A DNA stretch of 64,000 bases from Pseudoalteromonas shioyasakiensis (GCF_001550135.1 NZ_LRUE01000022.1:297160-361159), one strand, 5' to 3'; counted from the first letter of the stretch, positions 51,161-61,687 are shown. Numbers and translations are program-made. The notes: a model not told the origin generated them from the sequence alone.

Positions 51161-53233
51161 ATGACAATGAAATTTGCGCTTCCTTTTTTACTTACTCCTA
51201 TCGCTGCGTTTGCAAATCAGGCCCAAGATATTGAACGTATTACCGTTTCTACAACTCGTAGTACGGCACCAGTTAGTACTGTACCTGCAACTATCAGCGT
51301 TATTACTAGTGAAGACATTGCTGAGCAACTTGCTCATACTCAAGATCTATCGCAAATTTTAGGTAATTTATTACCGAGCTTTTCACCAAGTCGTCAAAAA
51401 ATGACCAGTGCAGGTGAAACACTCCGTGGCCGTGAGCCGCTATACATGATTGATGGTGTTCCTCAGTCAAACCCGCTTCGTAACGGTTCTCGTGATGGGA
51501 ATACGATTGACCCTGCAATGATCGAACGCATCGAAGTGATCAGTGGCGCAAATGCAATTCAAGGCATGGGCGCAAGTGGCGGTATTATTAATATCATCAC
51601 AAAATCAGCTGGCGATTTTAATCACCAAATGAGCGCGGGGTTTAGCACTCCAACAGACGGTGGCAGCGACAGCCAAAGCTATAAAGCCAGCTACTTATTC
51701 AGCCAACAACTAGATGATATTAGCTTCATTGGTGGTGTATCGGCTCGTAGTACGGGAATGTATCGCGATGGTAACGGTGACTTTGTTGGTTTAGATGGCA
51801 CACAAGGTGACACGCAAGATTCAACCAGTCTAGACTTATTTTTAAAAGTGAAATATCAGCTTGATAACGAGCAAAGCATTCAAGCAATGCTGAATCACTA
51901 CAAAATTGAAGGTAATGGTGACTTTGTAGCTGTAAATGGTGATCCAGCAACAGGCCTTGCAACCTCTGCTGAAAAAGGCGATGTAGAAGGCGACACGCCA
52001 CGTAACCGTGTAACAACCTTTACCCTAGATTATAACCACAGCAATGTGGCTGGCGGTAACCTTGCTATTCAATTGTTTACGCAAGATTTTGCAGCCATGT
52101 ATGGTGGTGGCACATTTGCTACGTTCCAAGATCCAGCCTATGGTGAGACTATTTTCGATCAGTCTCAAAATAAATCACAAAAGTTTGGTAGCCGCGTTAC
52201 TTACAATAAAGATAACCTGTTAAACAGCCAGTTTGATATTGCGACCGGTATTGATTTACTTTCTGACGAAACATACCAAGAGCTTGCGCAAACAGGTCGC
52301 CATTGGGTGCCAAAAACCAAGTTTAATAACATCGCGCCATTCGCTCAACTACGTTATGACGGCTTAGAGGATTGGACGTTCAATGCCGGTGTTCGTTACG
52401 AGTACGGCAAATTAAAAGTGGATGATTTTACTACCCTAGCATCTTACAACAGCAGCTTTGTAGAAGGCGGTGAGCCAAGCTTTAACGAATTATTAGAGAA
52501 CTTAGGTGTTGTTTATCAAGTAACTGATGAACTTCGTCTATATGCAAGCTACAGCGAAGGCTTTAGCATGGCTGATGTTGGTCGTGTGCTGCGTGGCATT
52601 AATCAAGCAGGTTTATCGGTTGAGAGTTTCTTAAACCTAGAGCCAGTTATTTCTGATAACCGCGAATTAGGTTTTGAATTTGCCAACGATAGCTTCAATA
52701 TTAAAGCCAGCTACTTTGAGTCTGACTCAGACTTAGGTTCACGTTTACAAGCTGATGCTGATGGTATTTACAGCGTGCAACGTGAGCGTACTGAGATCTC
52801 AGGTTTTGAAGCAAATGCTCAATATTACCTAACTAACAGCACAACATTTGGTGCAAGTTACGCTGATACAGAAGGTCAATATGATGGTGATGGCGACAAT
52901 AAAGTAGAGAGCGATTTAGGCGGCAGCAATATTTCACCTACACGTTTAAACCTTTACTGGCAGCAACAGTGGCCAGCAAACCTATCTAGCCGCGTACAAG
53001 CTAACAAAGTATTTGACCGCGACTTTAATACTGGTGAAGAGTTTGACGGCTACACAACCGTTGATTTATCGGTGCAATATCAAAGTGCTGAGTACGGTGC
53101 ATTTAGCCTAGGTATCGATAACCTGCTAGATAAGTATTACATCACTTACTACGGTCAAACACGCCCAGCTGCAACACGCTATTTTGCGGGCACAGGTCGT
53201 ACCGTAAACCTAAATTGGAACTATGCATTTTAG
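51161..53233 (+). CDS. TonB-dependent outer-membrane receptor
   Basis: The product is 690 aa with a signal peptide (KFALPFLLTPIAAFA) and a TonB-box-like IERITVSTTRS. A plug domain follows (LRGREPLYMIDGVPQ, then IERIEVISGANAIQGMGASGGIINIITK), and a 22-strand barrel closes with the aromatic C-terminus NLNWNYAF. Such receptors import siderophores or other large ligands. A Fur-like box lies upstream. ATG 51161 is chosen; ATG 51167 is nearly equivalent, and neither has a strong ribosome binding site. Confidence 0.92.
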   Translation: MTMKFALPFLLTPIAAFANQAQDIERITVSTTRSTAPVSTVPATISVITSEDIAEQLAHTQDLSQILGNLLPSFSPSRQKMTSAGETLRGREPLYMIDGVPQSNPLRNGSRDGNTIDPAMIERIEVISGANAIQGMGASGGIINIITKSAGDFNHQMSAGFSTPTDGGSDSQSYKASYLFSQQLDDISFIGGVSARSTGMYRDGNGDFVGLDGTQGDTQDSTSLDLFLKVKYQLDNEQSIQAMLNHYKIEGNGDFVAVNGDPATGLATSAEKGDVEGDTPRNRVTTFTLDYNHSNVAGGNLAIQLFTQDFAAMYGGGTFATFQDPAYGETIFDQSQNKSQKFGSRVTYNKDNLLNSQFDIATGIDLLSDETYQELAQTGRHWVPKTKFNNIAPFAQLRYDGLEDWTFNAGVRYEYGKLKVDDFTTLASYNSSFVEGGEPSFNELLENLGVVYQVTDELRLYASYSEGFSMADVGRVLRGINQAGLSVESFLNLEPVISDNRELGFEFANDSFNIKASYFESDSDLGSRLQADADGIYSVQRERTEISGFEANAQYYLTNSTTFGASYADTEGQYDGDGDNKVESDLGGSNISPTRLNLYWQQQWPANLSSRVQANKVFDRDFNTGEEFDGYTTVDLSVQYQSAEYGAFSLGIDNLLDKYYITYYGQTRPAATRYFAGTGRTVNLNWNYAF

Positions 53234-53257
53234 GTTTAAGCTAAGTAATTAAACAAT

Positions 53258-53285
53258 AAAAAAGGCACCTTGGTGCCTTTTTTTG
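53258..53285. terminator. Terminator of the TonB receptor gene
   Basis: AAAAAAGGCACC / GGTGCCTTTTTTT with a TT loop; also usable by the convergent gene. Confidence 0.9.
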
Positions 53286-53298
53286 TGGTTGGTACTAA

Positions 53299-54015
53299 TT
53301 AGTGATGATGCCCATGCTCACCTTTGAGCTGATTACCTTGCGCATCATAAAAACCGCTCGCGCCATGCTCAACAAACCCTAAGTTGATCATTTTAGCTAA
53401 AAACGGATCGCTTTCATTATCACCGATATCTGCGTAATCGGTCGTTTGATAGTTATCCCATTTCGCAAATTCTGCCTGAATCTTTTGCTGGTTGTGATGA
53501 CTGGCTGTTAAAGCAATTTCACGGCTATAAGTTGGTGTTGAAATACGAATTGCTTTGAGTAACTTTTGATTGGCAAGCCAGCTTAGCTCTATTTTGCTCT
53601 CACCCTGCTGTTGTGTGTAATACTCTGTTAACTCACAGCCTTCACCGGTGCTTTTTTGGTGCGTCATTGAGGCTAAAAACTTATCGCTTACTAGCTGATA
53701 TTTGCTACTCCAATCTTGTTCACCTTGCACTTCCGATGGTTGATACTCAATACCACGCTGGGCATGCTGAAAATAACGAATTGGGCGAATTTGTTGATTG
53801 CGCAAGTGTTGCCATAATTCAATAAACTGTGGATTCTGCTTAGCCACCTGGTGAGGCGTACGCCAAAGGGTAAAGGTGTTTTCAGTATGCTGCTTATTAG
53901 CAACTATATCTGTTGTGACCGTATAGTCTGCTTGCGTAAAACCGGTGTTCATATCGCATTGCCCTGCAACAGCTAGTGGGCTAAGTAATGAGGCAAGTAA
54001 GATGGCTGCTTTCAC
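53299..54015 (-). CDS. Secreted hypothetical protein with His-rich C-terminus
   Basis: The product is 238 aa. A signal peptide (VKAAILLASLLSPLAVAGQC) follows GTG 54015. The mature part has many aromatic and polar residues and ends GEHGHHH, a possible metal-binding tail. No family is recognised. It lies directly downstream of two alkaline phosphatase genes on the same strand. A GC-rich hairpin at 54059-54077 in the gap may stabilise or separate the messages. It may serve metal handling for the phosphatases; that is a guess from position. Confidence 0.75.
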   Translation of the reverse strand: MKAAILLASLLSPLAVAGQCDMNTGFTQADYTVTTDIVANKQHTENTFTLWRTPHQVAKQNPQFIELWQHLRNQQIRPIRYFQHAQRGIEYQPSEVQGEQDWSSKYQLVSDKFLASMTHQKSTGEGCELTEYYTQQQGESKIELSWLANQKLLKAIRISTPTYSREIALTASHHNQQKIQAEFAKWDNYQTTDYADIGDNESDPFLAKMINLGFVEHGASGFYDAQGNQLKGEHGHHH

Positions 54016-54058
54016 GGGATTCTCTTTTGTCTGGTTTACTTTATAACTAATTGAGTAA

Positions 54059-54077
54059 GGGAGGCTCAGAGCCTCCC
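54059..54077. terminator. Intercistronic hairpin
   Basis: GGGAGGCTC / GAGCCTCCC with a one-base centre, no T-run. It lies between the phosphatase and His-rich protein genes and is more likely an mRNA stabiliser than a terminator. Confidence 0.5.
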
Positions 54078-54086
54078 AAGAACTCA

Positions 54087-55895
54087 TTACTGTGCTAATT
54101 TAGCATCGGCTTGTTTAACAAGGTCAGCGGCATAATCCATAACATGGAAGATAAGGCTTTGCTCATTAGTGCCTGTTACTAAATGTGCACCTGGGCCAAC
54201 TGCATACACACCCACATCTTCTGCTGCGTGTGTTTCAGAGCCTAGTGGTACAACGGCTTCTTGGTGGAAACCAGGTGTTGTTGTGTCAACATCAGTTAAA
54301 TCAACACGACCCGTTACTGGCGCAAAGTTATAACCTGCATCAGCATCAGTCTCATCACCTAAGTCGCGGAAACCGCCACCATTGGTATAACCAACCGTTG
54401 TGTATGGCATGTTATCTGCTGCAAGTGATGGTTCATCACTACCCACAGGTACCACTTTACCTAAGATTGGGTTACCGCGTTTTGGGTAGCCTGCAATGGT
54501 AAATACGTGGCTGTGGTCAGCTGTTACTATGATTAACGTGTCTTCGATGCTGGTTTTATCAAGAGCAACTTGGACTGCTTTTGAAAGCTCAACTGTATCG
54601 CTTAGTGCATTGTAAGCATTACCAGCGTGGTGACCGTGGTCAATACGGCCAGCTTCAACTGTTAGCATGAAACCATTGGCGTTGTTATCTAACACATCAA
54701 TTGCTTTTGCTGTCATTTCAGCAAGTGAAGGCTCGCCCGCTACATCGTTTGCACGATCTGCTTCGTATTGCATATGTGATTCATTAAATAAACCAAATAC
54801 GCGCTCTGTTGACTCTGCATCGATTGCATCAAAACCTGCTTGGTCCATCACATATTGACCTGCTGGGTATTTAGCTTTCCATTCAGCAGTTAGGTCGCGA
54901 CCATCTGTACGGTCACCTTCGACTGAGCTCACAGCATCAGCAGAGTTAAAAGCTGCGTCTTTCGGTAAGAAATGACGACGACCACCGCCCATAACAACTT
55001 CTAAACCATCAACATCGAGGCCTTCGTAGCGTGCTTCTAGGTTTGCTTCAAAGTTAACTAATTGCGATGCAATATCTTCACAGCCAGCGGTAACTGCCGC
55101 TTCTGGCATATCTGATACGTCTTCCCAGTTACGGTCGGCCGATTTTGCATACGTTGCTGCAGGTGTTGCGTGAGTGATACGCGCTGTCGAAACAATACCT
55201 GTCGACTTACCGGCAATCTCAGCAAGCTCAGTGGCTGTCACTAGCTCATTACCTGCAACCGTTGCACAGTTACCACGCTCAATGTCTTCATCAACACCGA
55301 TAACGCCAGCATCCGTTTTTACGCCCGATGCCATTGCTGTCATCGTCCCCGCAGAATCAGGTGTTTGCGCATCAACGTTATAGGTTTTAGCAAACCCTGA
55401 GAAAGGTAGTGTTTCAAAGCTTAGTTGGTGCTCTTCACCTAACTTACCTTCAAGCTGACCGGCCATGATACGTGCTGCCGTCACGGTTGAAATACCCATG
55501 CCGTCACCAACAAACAGAATCACGTTTTTCGCTTTACCAGACTCTTTTACAACGGCAGCAATGTTTTCTTCGCTAGTAGCGACTTTAACTTGTGCTGACT
55601 TGAACCATTCATTATCGGTCAACGGCGCTAATTGCGATGCCGTTAACGACGTTGCTGGTGCATTACATGCAACGGTTGTATCCGTTACTTCTGCTGATTC
55701 TAGCTCACCGTTATCGTTACTATCTTCACCGGTTAGGGTTTCTGTACCACCGTTTACACACTGCTCAGAACCAACAGCTAATGTGTTTTCAACGGTTAAT
55801 GTTTTTGGTGAGTTGTCATCGTCATCAGAACAACCCGCTAATGCCACTACTACAGCAAGAGAAATTAAATTTAGTTTTTTCATCGTCGTCGCCAT
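54087..55895 (-). CDS. Alkaline phosphatase, lipoprotein form
   Basis: The product is 602 aa. A lipobox LALAGC-like signal (VVALAGCSDDDDN) indicates an outer-membrane lipoprotein. An extra N-terminal insert of about 60 residues (GTETLTGEDSNDNGELESAE) precedes the phosphatase domain. Active-site Ser is in QTPDSAGTMTA; metal ligands appear in ILFVGDGMG, RIDHGHHAGNA and VTADHSHVF. It is closely similar to the upstream gene throughout the catalytic region, a tandem duplication. ATG 55895 is coupled to the previous stop (TAATG); ATG 55883 is an alternative. Confidence 0.92.
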   Translation of the reverse strand: MATTMKKLNLISLAVVVALAGCSDDDDNSPKTLTVENTLAVGSEQCVNGGTETLTGEDSNDNGELESAEVTDTTVACNAPATSLTASQLAPLTDNEWFKSAQVKVATSEENIAAVVKESGKAKNVILFVGDGMGISTVTAARIMAGQLEGKLGEEHQLSFETLPFSGFAKTYNVDAQTPDSAGTMTAMASGVKTDAGVIGVDEDIERGNCATVAGNELVTATELAEIAGKSTGIVSTARITHATPAATYAKSADRNWEDVSDMPEAAVTAGCEDIASQLVNFEANLEARYEGLDVDGLEVVMGGGRRHFLPKDAAFNSADAVSSVEGDRTDGRDLTAEWKAKYPAGQYVMDQAGFDAIDAESTERVFGLFNESHMQYEADRANDVAGEPSLAEMTAKAIDVLDNNANGFMLTVEAGRIDHGHHAGNAYNALSDTVELSKAVQVALDKTSIEDTLIIVTADHSHVFTIAGYPKRGNPILGKVVPVGSDEPSLAADNMPYTTVGYTNGGGFRDLGDETDADAGYNFAPVTGRVDLTDVDTTTPGFHQEAVVPLGSETHAAEDVGVYAVGPGAHLVTGTNEQSLIFHVMDYAADLVKQADAKLAQ

Positions 55896-57484
55896 TATTC
55901 TTCAATTAGTTCTAGAGCTTGGTTAATGATGTGGAAAATTACGTTTTGCTCCACAACGCCTTGTGCTAGTTGCGCACCTGGACCTTTTGCATGAAGTGAA
56001 ATATCTTCACCCGCATGAGTCTCAGAACCTAATGGCACGGTAGCTTCTTGGTGATAACCAGGCATCGTCGTATCAACACCCGTTAAATCAACACGACCTG
56101 CAAATGCCGCTTCGCTATATGATGCATCTGCATCAGTTTCATCACCTAAATCGCGAAAACCTAAACCATTTGCATAACCGACTGTGGTGTACGGCATACC
56201 ATCTGCCGCAAGGCTTGGCTCTTCGCTACCAATTGCCACAACTTGACCTAAGATTGGATTACCGCGCTTTGGATAACCCGCGATAGTAAATACGTGGCTG
56301 TGGTCAGCAGTAACAAGAATAAGTGTTTCTTCTGGGTTGGTGTTCTCTACTGCTGTTTGCACTGCTTTGGCAAATTCAACGGTATCGTTTAACGCGTTAT
56401 AAGCATTGCCCGCATGGTGGCCATGGTCGATACGACCAGACTCAACGGTTAAGAAAAAGCCTTTTTCATTGCTCTTTAAGATGTCGATCGCTTTACCTGT
56501 CATTTCAGATAATGACGGCTCACCCGCGACATCGTTAGCGCGATCTGCTTCGTATTGCATGTGTGATTCATTAAACAGTGCAAATACACGTTTGCTGTCA
56601 GCATTTAGCGTATCAAAGCCAGCTTGGTCCATGACATACTTGCCATCAGGGTACATTTCTTGCCATTCAGCAGTTAGGTCACGCTCATCAGTACGGTCGC
56701 CTTCAACTTCACTAACTGCATCAGCTGAATTGAACGTTGCATCTTTCGGTAAGAAGTGACGACGTCCACCGCCCATCACAACTTCAAGACCATCTACGTC
56801 AGTGCCTACGAAGCGTGCTTCTAGGTTCTTCTCAAAATTAACAAGTTGTGAGGCAATATCTTCACAACCGGCTTCCACAGCATCAGCTGGCATATCTGAT
56901 ACGTCTTCCCAGTTACGGTCAGCTGATTTTGCATAGGTCGCAGCTGGCGTTGCGTGAGTAATACGCGCTGTTGAGATAATACCTGTTGCTAGGCCTTTGA
57001 TTTCTGCTAGTTCTGTAGCGGTAATTAACTCATTACCGGCAACGGTTGCACACTTGCCACGCTCGATGTTTTCGTTAACACCAATAACACCTACATCGGT
57101 TTTAACGCCTGAAATAATTGCTGTCATTGTGCCTGCAGAGTCAGGTGTTTGCGCATCAACGTTGTAGGTTTTGATTTGCGCAGAGTAAGGGAATTCTTCA
57201 AAGCTTAGTAAGCCTTCTTCGCCTGACTTGCCTTCCATTTGTCCCGCCATGATACGAGATGCAGTCAGCGTTGAGATACCCATACCATCGCCAACAAATA
57301 AAATGACATTTTTAGCTTTAAACGTTTGCTCAGCCTGAGCCGCCGCCTCTTTTTCTGTTAATTTTGTTTCAGCGGCACTATACCAATCATTTTGTTTTTG
57401 ACTGTCTGGTAACACACCTGCATTGGCCGTCGCTGACAACGCCAGCGTTAAACCAATTGCAGTAGCAATTTTATTAATTTTCAT
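55895..57484 (-). CDS. Alkaline phosphatase, periplasmic/secreted form
   Basis: The product is 529 aa with a Sec signal peptide (IATAIGLTLALSATANA) in place of a lipobox. The same active-site Ser motif (QTPDSAGTMTA) and metal ligands (ILFVGDGMG, RIDHGHHAGNA, VTADHSHVF) as the downstream paralogue are present. It is first in the operon; a 300-bp gap upstream contains A/T-rich DNA and the terminator of the next gene, and I saw no clear Pho box in it. It releases phosphate from organic esters. Confidence 0.93.
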   Translation of the reverse strand: MKINKIATAIGLTLALSATANAGVLPDSQKQNDWYSAAETKLTEKEAAAQAEQTFKAKNVILFVGDGMGISTLTASRIMAGQMEGKSGEEGLLSFEEFPYSAQIKTYNVDAQTPDSAGTMTAIISGVKTDVGVIGVNENIERGKCATVAGNELITATELAEIKGLATGIISTARITHATPAATYAKSADRNWEDVSDMPADAVEAGCEDIASQLVNFEKNLEARFVGTDVDGLEVVMGGGRRHFLPKDATFNSADAVSEVEGDRTDERDLTAEWQEMYPDGKYVMDQAGFDTLNADSKRVFALFNESHMQYEADRANDVAGEPSLSEMTGKAIDILKSNEKGFFLTVESGRIDHGHHAGNAYNALNDTVEFAKAVQTAVENTNPEETLILVTADHSHVFTIAGYPKRGNPILGQVVAIGSEEPSLAADGMPYTTVGYANGLGFRDLGDETDADASYSEAAFAGRVDLTGVDTTMPGYHQEATVPLGSETHAGEDISLHAKGPGAQLAQGVVEQNVIFHIINQALELIEE

Positions 57485-57727
57485 CGTTACGTTCCGTTAG
57501 TACGTTATTTTAAGAATTTGAGTGCTAACTAAACTGCACTTGGATAATTAGCGCAGCCATACTAAGAAGGCATTGTTACTAAAAAAGTGAGTTTTCATGA
57601 CGAAATGATGAAACCCAAAAAAGTAGCTCAAGAAGGTAAGTAATTAGTTTTAGAGGAAATAATAGGGTTAGTGGTTTAAGAGTAATTCAAGCTTCCTTTT
57701 AAATAACTTCAATGTAATCAACATGAA

Positions 57728-57760
57728 TAAAAAGCCCTTGAGCATATTACTCAAAGGCTT
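57728..57760 (-). terminator. Terminator of the CLCA-like gene
   Basis: On the minus strand AAGCCTTTGAG / CTCAAGGGCTT (one mismatch) followed by TTTTATT, about 25 bp after the stop. Confidence 0.75.
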
Positions 57761-57785
57761 ATAGTTGCATTGTTATTTAATTTAC

Positions 57786-60700
57786 TTACTTTTTGCGACG
57801 TCTTAGCAAGCTAAATGGCGCTAGAAGTAAAGTTAGCCAAAATAAACTACCACCGCTGCTTGAAGATGATTTTTCAACTTCAGGTTTGCTACCTTCACCG
57901 TTTACAGTCACAGTAACGGTTGTTGAAACTTGTTCTGAGCCATCAGATACAGCATAGCTAAATGTTTCTGTCGCTGAGCTGCCAGCATATAAATCAGCAA
58001 ACTTCCCAGCTGGGTCATATGTGAATGTACCATCCCCATTATCAGTAACAGTTCCTTTAATACCTTCCACATCTAACGAGACCACAGATAGAGCATCGCC
58101 ATCTTCATCACTATCATTCCCTAAAGCATCTATGAGTACTGTTGATGATTTAGATGTTGAAACCTCGTCAGCTTCAGCTGAAGGTATAGTATTGATACCC
58201 GTAATAATCACAGAAACCTGAGCCATAGACTCTGAACCCACTTCATCAGCTATCGTATAAGTCAATGCATCTGTTACTTGTTCACCTTTTGTCAATGAAT
58301 CAAATTGACCATTTGTAGAATATGTCCAAGTACCATCATTATTATCTGTTAATTCACCTGTTAGAGTATCCAAGTAATCAATTAATGTTATTGAATGACC
58401 ATCAGCATCACTATCATTTTGTAATGGTGAAATATTTACAGTTCCATTTTCGTCAACATAAACAATATCGGCTTCAGCTGTTGGAGGCGTGTTGATAGAT
58501 ACAGATATGGTTACCTGCCCCTCAACAAATGCACCATTATTATCAGTCACAATATACTTAAAGGAATCGGAAATAACTGTTCCAGGAACTTCATCATCAA
58601 ACGCGGTTGATGCATCGTATGTAATCTGACCATCAACTAAACTTACAACACCCAAGGTTCCATTATTTTGTACACTATCAATTGATAGAGTATCACCATC
58701 TAAATCTGTATCATTTTCTAAAACATTGATAACTGTTGTTTGACCTGACCAAATTGATGCAACATCTTCAGCTGCTACAGGTGCGTTATTTGGAGGCGTA
58801 TCAGTATTTAGTGGAGCACCCGCACTAATTTGGTATCCACCAGTAGTTGCGGTCGTATCTTCATGCTGCACTACGGCGTAGAGAGTTGACTCTAAGTCCG
58901 TAGTAGCAACTTTATAGAACACATAGCCTGTTTTAGAAGGGTTTGTATCTAACGTAATATCTTGATCAATTACAGTTATGCCATCTGACTTATATAATGT
59001 AAGGCTAGGTTTCATCCCCAAGCTTAAGTCAGATACACGAACAACAAACTCACTTGTGGTATCAATGTTTTCGATTTGATAAAAGTCTAGGTCTCCCTGA
59101 GAGTCAACCATCCCCTCGATTCCAGCATTACTTGGAGTAAGATCATCACTCAGATAATAACTGTCATTACTATCACTGTATGGGACATCACTGACTACTA
59201 GTGAAGTTTTAGCTATACGAACAAAATTCTCATCGATACTTGGCAACGTCTCAGTTTCTGGTACTGAGCCATCAATAGTTGGCGTTAATAACCCTGTTGT
59301 GGTGTACACTGCATTGCTGTCATTATTGTCTACATGCACTTCAACTTGATAAATACCATTTTGATTATAAGGTGCAATTACTGAGTAAATTCCGTCCCCT
59401 GAAACAGCATCTCCACCAATGCCATTATCAAACATTTCAAGTTCGCTTTTAACTTGGTTTGGATCTGTAATAGTTGCCTTAACATTAGCGCCTGTAATTA
59501 GTTTATCTTTGGTGATTGCCGTAGTCAGGATCATAGGGGCTGGATAAGTAACTGCGTTCCCATCAACTCCTTCAACGTTGACAGAGTATGTACCTGATAA
59601 GCTTGGTTCAGCACTCACATTTACCGCAGCAGTAAGGCTAGTACTTTGATTTAGATTCGTTAATTGTAACTGCCACTGCCCTGCACCATGTGCAGATAGT
59701 TTCTGGTTAGAAATATTAGCACTACATGATTGAGTGCTAGCAGTATCTATACAGTTGAAATCTATATCGGTAACGAGTGTACCAGCACCATCAAATAGCG
59801 CTAACTCAAGATCTGCAAGATCTGCATTGTGATTTACAAAAACATTTATGTTATCTAGTCCAGAATCAACATAAATTGGCTGACTGGCGCTTTGAGTACT
59901 ATCAATTGAGTATGTTGTAGATGCAAGGTTCTGATTATCTGTCGCAATCGCATTAGCTTGCAAGAAAGCATCAACAATTTCAGCCAATGATGTTGGTGAA
60001 GAAAAGTACTTACCACCAGTAGCATTAGCTAAAGTGAGAAGTGGGCCAGTTGGTGATGCACTACCATAGCCAAAACTGAAAATTGGCATATTGGCTTGTT
60101 GATAATTACTGATAACCGACGCCTGTGACAAGCGAGAATCATTGTCATCACCGTCGGCTAGGACAAAAACAACACCTGGAGCACCGCTTGCTTGAGTTTG
60201 TTGATATTGTTCTAAGTTATCAAGCGCTAATTGTGAACCATCGTAAAGGGCTGTTGACCCTCCAGCTCTGATTGAATCAATTGCTGCTTTTAGTTCAGTT
60301 TTTACTGAAACATCTGGGCTTTCAATTTTAGTTACAGGAAAATCTTGTATCACATTATAGTAGCTAGAGAAGCTAACTAACCCCATTGATGTAGTGCCTT
60401 CTGCTGTAGCATCAACAAGAATTTTAGCTGCTTGTTTGGCATTATTGATTGCCGCACCGCCCATACTACCTGAACGGTCAATAACCACTTGCATATCAAT
60501 ATCACCTTCAACCCAAACTACATCAAGCTGATCTCGGCATGATGCTTGAGCTGAAGGTAGTTCAATCTTTACTGGTGTTACATCATCTGGAGCATTGTTA
60601 GCCAGAGTAAGAAAGCGAGTACGCTCTGGTTGAGCCGTTTTTCTTCCTAACTTAGGATCATCTTTGGCATCTTGTAATAGCACTTCCCATGCACTTTTTC

Positions 60701-61430
60701 CGTATACTCGACCTTGAGCTGTTCTATCAACATTACCAATATTTGTTGCAGTAGAGTGATTAAGCCAAAGCATATCACCTTGTAGAGCTTTCCACTGATT
60801 ACTCATAATAGAGTTAGTAGCTAAATCAGTTTTTATAGGGCTATTTGCATCTGCGCTTTCAGCTACGCCTTGATACTCGTCAAAAAGGCCATAAGCATAG
60901 TGCCCCCATTCATGGGCAAGTGTATAACCAGCACCTTTAGGATCTTGAAGCATATCATGGTCTTTGCCAGCACCTGCACCGTTCGGGAAAACATCACCAA
61001 ACCAAATATGCATGCCATTCGCACCAAAACCTGACGCATTAGCTCTAGGCCATTCTCTTGACCCCCAAATAATATCTGATTTAGAGCGATGTTTATTTTC
61101 TCTAAATACACTCACTGTGCCAAGCTTATGCTCACCATTTGTTTGCTCACAAATAGCATCTGCGAAATTTTTAAAAATTTCTTCATAGGCATTCTGCTCT
61201 GCACCTTCTGGATTATTGTATAACGACACTGTTATATCAAAAATTGCAGTTGACGAATCAGTACTGACAGCTGAAAGGCTTTGCATACTGTTAGCTGCAA
61301 ATACTTTCTTTTGCTGATGCTGATCGACGGTACTGACTCTAGATAACCAACTATTGGCAGCAATTGTTGATGTTGAGGCAAGTGCAGCGGCAACGCATAA
61401 AGCAGTTTGCGTAAGTTTATTTTTATACAC
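57786..61430 (-). CDS. CLCA-like metalloprotease/VWA surface protein with GlyGly-CTERM
   Basis: The product is 1214 aa. After a signal peptide (ALCVAAALASTSTIAA) a metalloprotease-like domain contains AHEWGHYAYGLFDEY, with HEWGH at residues 173-177 and a following DE. This is very similar to the zinc motif of animal CLCA proteins. A VWA domain has the metal-site DRSGS at about 318-322. Beta-sandwich domains and three cadherin/Big_9-like repeats (NDSDEDGDALSV-type) follow, and the end SGGSLFWLTLLLAPFSLLRR is a GlyGly-CTERM rhombosortase signal. The start is GTG 61430 with AAAGGAA before it. It is probably a surface protein with self-processing or adhesive activity. Confidence 0.88.
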   Translation of the reverse strand: MYKNKLTQTALCVAAALASTSTIAANSWLSRVSTVDQHQQKKVFAANSMQSLSAVSTDSSTAIFDITVSLYNNPEGAEQNAYEEIFKNFADAICEQTNGEHKLGTVSVFRENKHRSKSDIIWGSREWPRANASGFGANGMHIWFGDVFPNGAGAGKDHDMLQDPKGAGYTLAHEWGHYAYGLFDEYQGVAESADANSPIKTDLATNSIMSNQWKALQGDMLWLNHSTATNIGNVDRTAQGRVYGKSAWEVLLQDAKDDPKLGRKTAQPERTRFLTLANNAPDDVTPVKIELPSAQASCRDQLDVVWVEGDIDMQVVIDRSGSMGGAAINNAKQAAKILVDATAEGTTSMGLVSFSSYYNVIQDFPVTKIESPDVSVKTELKAAIDSIRAGGSTALYDGSQLALDNLEQYQQTQASGAPGVVFVLADGDDNDSRLSQASVISNYQQANMPIFSFGYGSASPTGPLLTLANATGGKYFSSPTSLAEIVDAFLQANAIATDNQNLASTTYSIDSTQSASQPIYVDSGLDNINVFVNHNADLADLELALFDGAGTLVTDIDFNCIDTASTQSCSANISNQKLSAHGAGQWQLQLTNLNQSTSLTAAVNVSAEPSLSGTYSVNVEGVDGNAVTYPAPMILTTAITKDKLITGANVKATITDPNQVKSELEMFDNGIGGDAVSGDGIYSVIAPYNQNGIYQVEVHVDNNDSNAVYTTTGLLTPTIDGSVPETETLPSIDENFVRIAKTSLVVSDVPYSDSNDSYYLSDDLTPSNAGIEGMVDSQGDLDFYQIENIDTTSEFVVRVSDLSLGMKPSLTLYKSDGITVIDQDITLDTNPSKTGYVFYKVATTDLESTLYAVVQHEDTTATTGGYQISAGAPLNTDTPPNNAPVAAEDVASIWSGQTTVINVLENDTDLDGDTLSIDSVQNNGTLGVVSLVDGQITYDASTAFDDEVPGTVISDSFKYIVTDNNGAFVEGQVTISVSINTPPTAEADIVYVDENGTVNISPLQNDSDADGHSITLIDYLDTLTGELTDNNDGTWTYSTNGQFDSLTKGEQVTDALTYTIADEVGSESMAQVSVIITGINTIPSAEADEVSTSKSSTVLIDALGNDSDEDGDALSVVSLDVEGIKGTVTDNGDGTFTYDPAGKFADLYAGSSATETFSYAVSDGSEQVSTTVTVTVNGEGSKPEVEKSSSSSGGSLFWLTLLLAPFSLLRRRKK

Positions 61431-61687
61431 TAATAATTCCTTTTTATATTAACAACTTAAATTTCACCTACTGTTTTAAAGCTACTATTCGATTTAATAA
61501 CTAAAAATATTGGGCGATAACTCCTTACTTAAATGTGGTCTATACTTTAAAAGTTTTCGACCACTACAGAAGGAAGTGCCTGTTACAGGAAAGGAATTAA
61601 CATTAATTAGATTGATATATACATAGTTATTCATACCGATTGTTGGCAAATAATTAACACAACAATCCCCACCGAGGTGTGAATTTT

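Noticed and set aside
55465..55926. A 153-codon reading frame opposite the lipoprotein alkaline phosphatase
   Set aside because: It is the antisense shadow of a strongly conserved enzyme gene with biased codons, as are the frames at 36391-36783 and 38346-38750.
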